Below the pieces are notes generated by a model. That model saw only the letters and a program-made list of their open reading frames with translations. It did not search any database and was not told the origin of the DNA. From Spodoptera frugiperda (lineage: Eukaryota > Arthropoda > Insecta > Lepidoptera > Noctuidae), in assembly GCF_023101765.2 (NCBI RefSeq), contig NC_064225.1, forward strand, positions 4,836,001 to 4,900,000: DNA of 64,000 bases, read 5' to 3'. The position numbers and the translations under genes are program-made. This document shows, piece by piece, positions 56,335 through 64,000 of the stretch (the first letter of the stretch is position 1; each line of letters starts with the position of its first letter).

Positions 56335-56396
56335 CGACTGCTCGTATCAACGACAAGGCAAACACTGACTACTCCGTGAGTGCGGATTCATTTATA
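56335..56396 (-). promoter_or_regulatory. Core promoter of gene A: TATA, Inr, DPE
   Basis: On the minus strand TATAAAT begins at 56396, the initiator TCAGTG has its A at 56366, and AGTCG (fits DPE RGWYV) covers 56339-56335. TATA is at -30 and the DPE at +28 to +32, both the canonical spacing. The deduced leader is about 99 bases. Confidence 0.75.
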
Positions 56397-56670
56397 CCTA
56401 CTCCGACGAAGAAAACTTTGGAGTGGGGGTGCCATTGTTAAGCTTACACATTGTGGTAATTTATGAACTTCTTATCTTTGAATAACCGTTTCAAGTGAAT
56501 TTTAATAAATTAAGTATCGCAGAAATAATTATGGGAATCTTATGGGAGCTTCGCTAATTTTTGTATTAGAGTGAATTTTAAATCTAGAAATAAATACGTT
56601 AAAAAGGTTTGATTAAATTATTAAACGAAAAATACAACAATAGAAGCCACAATGTTTATCAAGTATTATA

Positions 56671-57080
56671 TCATATATGTATGACTAGTTTGTACACACG
56701 GCTTTGCTTGGAATGGTAAAAGGAAGAAAGTATTCTTCCACTTACTCTGAAGTCGAAAGTACTATCATCAAATTTTCTCCCTTGTAATTCTTTTAATGCT
56801 TTTAGGGCATCGGCTTTCCTTTCAAAAACAACATCTGCGGTTACTGTTGTGGTTGCTATTTTTAGAACTCCATAGTTTTCAAAGAGCTCTTGTATATCTA
56901 AATCTGAAACTTCATAATCCAGATTAGATAGCTTCGTACGACCTGTTGAATCAGACGGCATTTTTGTAAGTATTCCTTTCACACAATATGTCATGTTTCA
57001 TATTGCGGTGAACTTCGCTCCTTGTGAACTTTGATGATCTTGAATACTTTGATACATCGTCGCGATGTTCATTACATATT
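56671..57080 (-). pseudogene. Degenerate ALYREF-like copy
   Basis: The minus strand reads 'KLSNLDYEVSDLDIQELFEN' and 'ADVVFERKADALKALKELQG', clearly an RRM of this family and closest in wording to gene C. Part of the RRM is deleted ('KIATTTVTADVV') and the tail is lost. Upstream, to about 57080, weak matches to the N-terminal coding part of gene C persist out of frame. No UAP56-binding end is present. Confidence 0.85.
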
Positions 57081-57189
57081 TTAGGAGATGGTTGAAACTA
57101 AAATATTTTCTTGTTTGAATTGTAAAAGTATGCATATCCTCTACATAGCTTAAAAAACACCATGTTTTACTTATCAGTTTGCTAACTTA

Positions 57190-57375
57190 TTTACCATTTT
57201 CGTGGAATTGACAAACATACAACTCGTGCGCTGATTGGTCGCCTACATTACCGTTATCTATACCTATTGTTTAGACGGGTTTTAATTCCCACGTTATCAA
57301 ACATCCAACCCTCTATTGTTTAAGTACTGTTTTCGTTTTCTTAGTAAATAGTAATTATTATTATTATCTACATGC
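57190..57375. repeat. Array intergenic block
   Basis: 'GTGCGCTGATTGGTCGCC', 'TATTGTTTAGACGGGTTTTA' and 'CAACCCTCTATTGTTTAAGT' recur at 53280-53480 and 59880-60000. These are duplicated spacer sequences of the ALYREF-like array. Confidence 0.7.
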
Positions 57376-58574
57376 CCAAATACATTTAACTGAGGAGTAT
57401 TTTTTTAGTTTTTTCTTGAAGTGGAATTTATTTGAAGGTGATTAATATCTTTGTTTCACTTGTATAGGTAGTACGTTTCAGAGGTAGGAATTAGGTAGAA
57501 ACTGCTTACCTTTAAAAACGTCTGACCTAACTTTATTATTTGTTTTTGCGGCTCCAGCCATCCAGTGATGCAATAAGTTTAATGAACACAAGGCTACTAT
57601 CTTAGACTTTATTAAAGAAATTTCGGCTTGCTAGGTGAAGATTTTCCCAACCTCTAGGATTCGGAAACTTATATAAGATATGCAGGCTTGGGATCAAGAT
57701 GGTTATGGCTTTCGGCTAGTTATCTACAAATTTTTAGCGGTTGTTTGGGTGGCTTCGTACAGTATATTATGGTTTGATTCCACCCTGGACGGGGTCCATG
57801 ACGTTTGTTAAGTGCCGCACACTATTTGTTTTTGTTTTTTGTGTCGTTTGTGTCGAATTTATATTGAGCCAATTGTAAACAAGATCAAAGCCATTTTATA
57901 TACACATCATCACTCAGAGACCCCGAAACAACAATGTTGCGTGTATTTTCCGTTGATAAAAGAGTTAAGCTATTTATTAAACTAAAAAAGAGTGGGCCCG
58001 AGTACTGATGAGGAAATGCATTCCAACCTTCAACTTTCACCCTATAGGTAGTGCAAATAGTTCTCAAGTAACCCTTAAAAAATCAACGTATTAAATGTTT
58101 GGTTGTATTACCACATGTTATTCTCGTTTTTATTGTAATACTGCGATGAGTAAAGTTGAAAAAAACCACAATGCTTTACTTTTACCCATACTGCAGCCAA
58201 GAAAAGCTAGGGTTGTATAGAATTAAGTCTAATTAAAAACTAGATGTAATAATTACCTTTTAGTGGTCGTATGTAACTCTTTGACAAGTGCGAGTAGACA
58301 CCAGTTGGTAAGCGATCTTACGCGCATCGTTGGATTATCTTAAAAATATTTCCTTTTTAAAATTAAAAACGATGAAAACAATGATTAAATTTCATCCAAG
58401 TTCCGTACTTCAATATTTATACTATGACTATTTGTACATGGCCTTGCTGGACTTTGTTCGAAAGTATCCTATTGATTTATTTGTTCATTAAACTAATTCT
58501 GTAATAATTCGTGCGTGTTAAAAGACGTACGTATATAGGCTTATCCCAAATAAATTACACATTTTACTTGATAA
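57376..58574. other. Array spacer without gene
   Basis: Part (about 57630-57810) loosely repeats 54300-54450: 'TAGCGGTTGTTTGGGTGG', 'CACCCTGGACGGGGT' against 'CTACCCTGGATGGGGTG'. The remainder shows no ORF of note. It belongs to the tandem unit. Confidence 0.55.
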
Positions 58575-58940
58575 TATGTGTGTATGTGTGAGGGGAAACT
58601 TAATGTTTTATTTAATAATTAAAAATATTGTTCTTACAGTTCAGTAATATTTATTTAAGATGACTATATACAATTTAAATAGGTCAATATTCAATAAAAT
58701 ATACATATTTGTTATAATACTTAATCTATTTACACATCTAAGAATTTACAAAAGCCATTTACACTTAGCTACAGATTATTTCAACTTAATTTACTTTTAT
58801 ACAAAAAAATATACATAATAATTATCTACATTAAACAATAAATTTAAAAAATACAAAATTAAATTTACTAAGTACAAAAGTAATTTACAAGAGAAAAACA
58901 ATTTACTAAAGAGTCACTTAGGTTGCATTTACACAATGCC

Positions 58941-59645
58941 TCATTTCCTACGCTTCATTTCTTTGGCGTAAGCCATGTATGCGTCAAGATCAGCATCCAG
59001 TTGTTCTGCGGTGCGTGCAGAATGCTTTGCATCCTCTGCTCTAGTCCGTTTATTATCAGTACTGCCACAGTCTCCACTATTGCCACTGTACCCGCTGTCA
59101 ACACTAACTGGACTTCTTTCTTCATTACTGAAGTTATCCGACGTCGCAAGAATTATATTTAAGGGCTTACCATCTAACGTTCTCCCGTGTAACTCTTCTA
59201 TTGCTTTCAAGGCATCGGCTCTCTTCTCAAAAACCACGTCAGCGGTACCCTTGGATCTTCCAGTCTTATCCCAGTTTATAGTGGCACTTTTCAGAACTCC
59301 GAAGTCTTGGAACAACTCCTCCATATCTAAATTGTTAACTTCGAAGTCCAAATTAGACACGATTAACTTTGTTGGACCATTTGAGATAGACGGTGAGGCA
59401 CTTTTTTGGATCTTCCTTTCAACTCGCGGCACGTGTGTTCCGTCTTTGGCAACGCGGTGTACTTCGCTCCTTGGGTAGTTGGATGGTCTCGGAGGTTTCG
59501 AGATATCGCCACGGTGTCCACCGCGCAATACTCTCTCCGTGCGGTCGTTTCTGTAGCTACCACCAGCTCGTCCACGGCTGCCACCAGATTTTCTTGTGGA
59601 ATTGTTGTAACGCGCAGCAGTATACATTTGACTTCTGTAGACCAT
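58941..59645 (-). CDS. ALYREF/REF-like mRNA export adaptor, gene B
   Basis: 234 residues in one exon, about 18 shorter than gene A because part of the acidic region before the C-terminus is deleted. It has the same plan: 'RKSGGSRGRAGGSYRNDR', an RRM with 'KLIVSNLDFEV' and 'SKGTADVVFEKRADALKA', and the end 'TAEQLDADLDAYMAYAKEMK'. The frame stays open 30 codons upstream of the chosen Met, but that extension reaches up to the predicted start site (59736). The Met at 59645 matches the starts of genes A and C. Gene B is very close to gene A, so this is a recent duplication of about 3.4 kb. Confidence 0.9.
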   Translation of the reverse strand: MVYRSQMYTAARYNNSTRKSGGSRGRAGGSYRNDRTERVLRGGHRGDISKPPRPSNYPRSEVHRVAKDGTHVPRVERKIQKSASPSISNGPTKLIVSNLDFEVNNLDMEELFQDFGVLKSATINWDKTGRSKGTADVVFEKRADALKAIEELHGRTLDGKPLNIILATSDNFSNEERSPVSVDSGYSGNSGDCGSTDNKRTRAEDAKHSARTAEQLDADLDAYMAYAKEMKRRK

Positions 59646-59704
59646 GTTGACGTTTAGAATATGGTAATTCTTCAAATTCAAATTGTAGACCGTGCACTGA
59701 TAGG

Positions 59705-59766
59705 CGACTGCTCGTATCAACGATAAGGCAAACACTGACTGCTCCGTGAGTGCGGATTCATTTATA
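59705..59766 (-). promoter_or_regulatory. Core promoter of gene B: TATA, Inr, DPE
   Basis: TATAAAT begins at 59766 (minus strand), the TCAGTG initiator has its A at 59736, and AGTCG covers 59709-59705. The spacing is identical to gene A. Confidence 0.75.
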
Positions 59767-60149
59767 CCTACTCCGACGAAGAAAAATTTGGAGTGGGGGT
59801 GCCATTGTTAAGCTTACACATTGTGGTAATTTATGAACTTCTTATCTTTGAATAACCGTTTCAAGTGAATTCTAATAAAATTATCTATACCTATTGTTTA
59901 GACGGGTTTTAATTCCCACGTTATCAAACATCCAACCCTCTATTGTTTAAGCACTGCTTTCGTTTTCTTAGTAAATAGTAATTATTATTATTATCGTGAC
60001 TACCCACCCTTATACATAGATTACGTGAGGTGGTATTTTTGTGAATTCGAACGGTGTACATTGCAATAGAATTAGATATGGATGGGTAAATAAATGTTAC
60101 ATGTTAGAACGAGATATCATATAATTATGTAATTTATTTTAATAACACA

Positions 60150-60970
60150 CAGCAATATTCTTTCTAGTCGTAGTATGGGGGATATAACCCACCAGCTATA
60201 TAAGTACCTATACTGCTTAAGTTATTTATGTAGATAAAAAAATGCCGTAATGTGCCTACCCCTTTGGGGATAAAAGGCGTGACATAGCATTATTTCTAGT
60301 CGAAATTTACTAATATTTATTAATTAACTTGTAGATATGTCATACAGATGTGTAATAGTGACTTGTCCCCATACTTGTATTAAATAATCTAGATGTGGTA
60401 TAACCCGTATTTTATAAATAGTATAACGTAATTGAAAAGATTAATATTTCGTATATTTTGCAGGGCTCCAGTCAACGGAATCAATCGTTTCTTACGTACT
60501 CGAGGTGTGGCCTGTAAGAGAATCTGCTGTCCAAGATTAAGCCTAAGTATTTTAAAAGGAATCATCTAATTAGTGGTTGGCCATCAACTTTCAGTAAAGG
60601 GCACATTATGTATGGAACATCCAAAGTAAATGAAATGTGTCATTTTTTTATACGACGACTATGGCAATAAATCACACGCCCCTCCTGATAGTAATTGGCT
60701 ATAGTGGCCTATGAACGCCTGCAACACATGAGCCTTTCCGACCTTTGAAAAACCTATTTTCTACCTTCTTGAAGAACCTCATATTGTGAAGGCCTTAGAG
60801 AAAACTTAGGAAGAGAGTTCATTTTAGTTATAGTTTATACATAGTTTATCATCTGCGTATAAGGAGATGTATCCTACCAGCTATATATTGCTTATGTTAT
60901 TTATGTAGATTAAGAAAATCGATGGTCCTAAGACCGATCCCTGCGGTACCCCGCTAGCCACTGTAGCAAG
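60150..60970 (-). mobile_element. Decayed LINE reverse-transcriptase pieces
   Basis: On the minus strand about 60970-60848 reads 'ATVASGVPQGSVLGPSIF', 'LIYINNIS' and, after a stop, 'SLYADD', the RT palm motifs. About 60240-60160 repeats 'FIYINNLSSIGTYIAGG'. 60600-60470 reads like the following 'LGLILDSR' region. The pieces are shuffled and full of stops. This is a different LINE from the one at 45655. Confidence 0.7.
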
Positions 60971-61249
60971 TGTTCATTTCTTTTGAGTCTGGTGTTTATT
61001 TTTTAGATAAGATTCAAATATTTTTTTCATTTTATATAAATTATAAAAATGTAGGCTTTCGAAGTGATTGTAATGTTTTCTTTTTGTGATATCGACGACT
61101 TATTGTATCAAAAGCTTTTTTAACTTCGAAAAAATAACATGTATTTAAGGGTTTTTGTTTCAAGATTGTTACTTAGTTATTTATTACAATAAAGCATGTA
61201 GAACATACAGTCTGTATGTACATGTGTATATAGGCATATACATTATGTA

Positions 61250-61510
61250 CTTATGTGTGAGGGGAAACTCAATGTTTATAATACTAGAAATATTGTTCTT
61301 ACAATTATGTTATTTAAGTTCATAATACTAATATACAAGTTGATACTTTAGATAGGACAATGTTTATAATGCTACATATTTGTATTTATAAGTTTAAAAA
61401 ATAATTTAATATCATGTATAGTATATGTTACACTCAAAGATCGTAAACGCTCAGTGAGCGGAAAAATAGCTCACAACGCAGCTTCTATTCTACTCACCCA
61501 TGAAACAATT
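61250..61510 (-). repeat. Array 3' block, copy 3 (diverged)
   Basis: 'TATGTGTGAGGGGAAACTCA' and 'AGAAATATTGTTCTTACAAT' match the 3' blocks of genes A and B. It supports tandem-duplication origin of the broken copy that follows. Confidence 0.65.
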
Positions 61511-62200
61511 TCACTTTCTACGCTTGGCTTCTTTAACAGAAGCCATATAAGCGTCTAGTTCTGCATCCAACTGTTCTGCCGTGAATATAGAACGCTTTCC
61601 ATCCTCTGCTCCAGCCCGTTCATTGGGAGATTCACGTCTGCCTTTCTTTCTCTTTGCGTCACTTCTCCTTGCATTTCTCCCGTCAGATCCGCTACTCCCA
61701 CTGTAATCACTGTCACCAAAAGCACTTTCTTTCTTCGTGTGTAAAAGGTTCAGAAGTCGAAAGTTCAATCTTCAGGGGTTTCCCATCAAAATTTCTCCCA
61801 TTTAATTCTTTTAAAGCTTTTAAGGCATCGTCTCTCCTTTCATAAACCACATCTGCTGTTACGTTGGATCGTCCAGCTCTATCAGAGTTTATAGCTGCTC
61901 TTTGTAGAACACCGTAGTCTTCAAAGAGCTGTTGTATGTCTAAACTAGAAGCTTCGTAATCCAGATTAGAGACAAGTAGTTTCGTAGGACCACTTGTCGA
62001 CTTTGATGATCTCGAGATCAGACGGCGAGGCAGTTTTGAGAGTCTTCCTTTCACACAATATGTCTTCTTTCAATTGCGGTTCCATCTTCGCTTCTTGTGA
62101 ATTCTACGATTCGAATATTTCCACCGCGCAATACATCGGCTCGGTGTCCACCGTGCATTACGGTTTCCTTGCGGCCGTGCCTATAGCCGTCACCAGTTAT
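61511..62200 (-). pseudogene. Frameshifted ALYREF-like copy
   Basis: The RRM part (62054-61713) reads 'STSGPTKLLVSNLDYEASS' and 'RSNVTADVVYERRDDALKAL'; the C-terminal part (61768-61511) reads 'GDSDYSGSSGSDGRNARR' and 'TAEQLDAELDAYMASVKEAK' in another frame. The frameshift is near 61730. Upstream of 62054 the N-terminal coding part is recognisable to about 62200 but scrambled by indels, and the promoter block is absent. It is closest to gene C. Confidence 0.9.
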
Positions 62201-62229
62201 TTTTATTTACATAATGTATACAATTAAAG

Positions 62230-62745
62230 TATATCGATTTTTAATTTCGTTCACATGTACAACATATGTACCGTATACATAATTAAAAGAGTTCATGAGA
62301 TTTATTTTCAAACTAACAATATTTTATTCTTAACTAATTCAGTCAAGTCTTGGTCAATATACTACTACATTATATTTACAAATAAAATAGAAAACTTAAA
62401 AACTAAAAAATAAAAGAAAACTAAAACTTATTTACTATTTACAAGGCCATATTGTTTTCGCTCACTACATACATTTTTTACACTTAAAATTACTTAAATC
62501 TACATCAAACACAAAGCAAATAATATACAATAGGATAGAATTTAAACAAAATTTTTGTACACAAGCTATTTTTAGTAATACCTATATAAATTAATTTAAG
62601 TACAACACATGACGGTCTAATATTACAAATCTTAATTTTTAGCTAACTAATACTAATAAAAACAAATTACAATTTTAATATTCTAAGTTAACAAATATAC
62701 ATATTTAATCAAATCACTCTTGAAAGTTCCTCACTCACAAAACAG
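62230..62745. other. AT-rich spacer 3' of gene C
   Basis: This is probably the 3' UTR and terminator region of gene C (minus strand). No ORF or repeat was recognised. Confidence 0.5.
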
Positions 62746-62747
62746 TC

Positions 62748-63512
62748 TCACTTTCTACGCTTGGCTTCTTTCACAGAAGCCATATAAGCGTCTAGTTCTG
62801 CATCCAACTGTTCTGCCGTGAATGCAGAACGCTTCGCATCCTCTGCTCCAGCCCGTTCATGATTACTATTGCGAGATTCACGTCTGTCTTTCTTTCTTTT
62901 TGCGTCACTTCTCCTTGCATTTCTCCCGTCTGATCCGCTACTCCCACTGTAATCACTGTCACCACTAAAAGCACTTCTCTCTTCGTGTGTAAACAGTTCT
63001 GAAGTCGAAATTTCGATCTTCAGGGGTTTCCCATCAAAATTTCTCCCTTGTAATTCTTTTAGTGCCTTTAAGGCATCGGCTCTCCTTTCAAAAACTACTT
63101 CTGCGGTTACGTTGGATCGTATAGCTCTTTCAGAACTTATAGCTGCTCTTTGTATCACTCCATACTCTTCAAATAGCTCTTGTATGTCTAAACTAGAAAC
63201 TTCGTAATCCAGATTAGAGACAAGTAGCTTCGTAGGACCACTTGTCGACGCGAGATCAGACGGCGAGGCAGTTTTGGGAGTCTTCCTTTCACACAATATG
63301 TCTTCTTTCATATTGCGGTGCACTTCGCTTCTTGTGAACTTTGATGATCTCGATTTCTTTGATACATCGGCACGGTGTCCTCCACGCATTACGCTGTCCA
63401 TGCGCTCGTGTCTGTAGACATCACCAGCTCCTCCACGCCTGCCACCAGATTTTCTTGGCATGTTGTATAGGTATTTACGCGCAGCAGTATACGTTTCGAA
63501 TCCGTTAACCAT
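62748..63512 (-). CDS. ALYREF/REF-like mRNA export adaptor, gene C
   Basis: 254 residues in one exon, the most diverged of the three intact copies. The N-terminus is 'MVNGFETYTAARKYLYNM', then 'PRKSGGRRGGAGDVYRHER'. The RRM reads 'GPTKLLVSNLDYEVSSLDIQ' and 'NVTAEVVFERRADALKALKE', closer to ordinary ALYREF wording than A or B. A long acidic/serine/arginine stretch follows, ending 'TAEQLDAELDAYMASVKEAK'. The frame runs 42 codons further upstream, but those codons cross the predicted start site (63606), so the Met at 63512 is preferred. The initiator and DPE are kept; the TATA box is lost. The two broken copies resemble this gene more than A or B. Confidence 0.9.
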   Translation of the reverse strand: MVNGFETYTAARKYLYNMPRKSGGRRGGAGDVYRHERMDSVMRGGHRADVSKKSRSSKFTRSEVHRNMKEDILCERKTPKTASPSDLASTSGPTKLLVSNLDYEVSSLDIQELFEEYGVIQRAAISSERAIRSNVTAEVVFERRADALKALKELQGRNFDGKPLKIEISTSELFTHEERSAFSGDSDYSGSSGSDGRNARRSDAKRKKDRRESRNSNHERAGAEDAKRSAFTAEQLDAELDAYMASVKEAKRRK

Positions 63513-63574
63513 GTTGAAATATGAATTAAAGTAATTGATATCAGAAACAGACTTGTAGACCGACCACTGATAGG

Positions 63575-63640
63575 CGACTGCTCGTATCAACGACAAGGCA
63601 AACACTGACTGCTCCGTGAATGCAGATTCACTAACCAACT
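63575..63640 (-). promoter_or_regulatory. Core promoter of gene C: Inr and DPE, TATA lost
   Basis: The TCAGTG initiator (A at 63606) and AGTCG at 63579-63575 match genes A and B. At -30 the sequence is GGTTAGTGAATC where the others have GGTATAAATGAATC, a change that removes the TATA box. The upstream block 'CCCCCACTCCAAATTTTTCT' is still shared. Confidence 0.7.
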
Positions 63641-63659
63641 TCGACGAAGAAAAATTTGG

Positions 63660-64000
63660 AGTGGGGGTGCCATTGTTTACACATTGTGGTAATTTATTAA
63701 CTTCTTATCTTTGAATAACCGTTTCAAGTGAATTGTAATAAATTAATTATCAACGAAATCGTTATGTTATGGAAGCTTCGTTAAATAATTAGGTAATTTA
63801 AAAATTAGAGTTAATTAAATATTAATGGTAAAAGAAAGCCTATATTCTTCTACGTAGGTAAATGCACTAGGTTCAAATGATACTGTAAGTAAAAACATTC
63901 GATGTCGTAAAATCAAGTGGTAACTATTGTAGGATGGAAACAACTAGATCTCAAGCAGTATATTTATTTCAAGAAATTTGATGACGTGGTTGAAGTTAAA
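63660..64000. other. Upstream flank of gene C
   Basis: The first 80 bases share 'CACATTGTGGTAATTTAT' and 'CTTATCTTTGAATAACCGTT' with the flanks of genes A and B. Beyond that nothing is recognised up to the window edge. Confidence 0.5.

Noticed and set aside
58941..59735. ALYREF-like gene B starting 30 codons upstream (59735)
   Set aside because: The extension reaches up to the predicted start site at 59736 and has no counterpart in gene A. The Met at 59645 aligns with the starts of A and C.
62748..63638. ALYREF-like gene C starting 42 codons upstream (63638)
   Set aside because: The upstream codons cross the initiator/DPE promoter and the site of the lost TATA box, so they should not be in the mRNA.

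Overview
The window is nuclear DNA from an insect, most probably a noctuoid moth (Lepidoptera). It is AT-rich, its genes have GT-AG introns, and its intergenic DNA is full of repeats typical of moths: Lep1-like repeats, tRNA-derived SINEs, MITEs and CR1/Jockey-type LINEs. No prokaryotic features, functional tRNA, rRNA or CRISPR array were seen. The species is inferred only from repeat style and protein families.

Layout. Bases 1-5.2 kb hold no gene, only repeat relics. A LINE RNase H relic lies at 5.2-5.7 kb. Next come two head-to-head genes: MAT1/MNAT1 (CDK-activating kinase and TFIIH subunit, minus strand, 5900-8557) and a MAIP1-like mitochondrial matrix protein (plus strand, 9156-11285). 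A compact paracaspase related to MALT1 is on the minus strand (12823-16119). It is head-to-head with a small single-pass membrane protein (16768-17393), which lies just upstream of SLX4 (17538-24760), the scaffold of structure-specific nucleases.

From about 23.3 to 51 kb the window is an unstable segmental duplication. IMPACT (RWD plus UPF0029 domains) is present three times. Copy 1 (27621-30908, plus) is intact. Copy 2 (35896-39182, plus) is nearly identical but frameshifted by one base. Copy 3 (44222-50943, minus) is intact, clearly diverged and inverted, with a LINE of about 4.2 kb in intron 3. Orphan duplicates of the last two SLX4 exons lie at 34203 and 41720. Comparing the copies gives before-and-after pictures of several insertions: an hAT-like MITE with an 8-bp target duplication, a second MITE with a 3-bp duplication, and a LINE/MITE block upstream of copies 1 and 2.

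From 55 to 64 kb there is a minus-strand tandem array of intronless ALYREF/REF mRNA-export-factor-like genes: three intact ORFs (55509-56267, 58941-59645, 62748-63512) and two broken ones (about 56671-57080 and 61511-62200). The intact genes share a core promoter with an initiator and a correctly spaced DPE. The first two also have a TATA box exactly at -30; the third has lost it.

The genes do not form one pathway. They are housekeeping genes (transcription/cell cycle, mitochondria, DNA repair, translation control, mRNA export) plus one probable immune-type protease. The most notable points are the paracaspase with its arginine-pocket residues kept, the IMPACT/SLX4 duplication with its insertion record, and the ALYREF-like array. 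Exon boundaries were placed by reading splice sites and keeping frame across introns; no alignment program was run.
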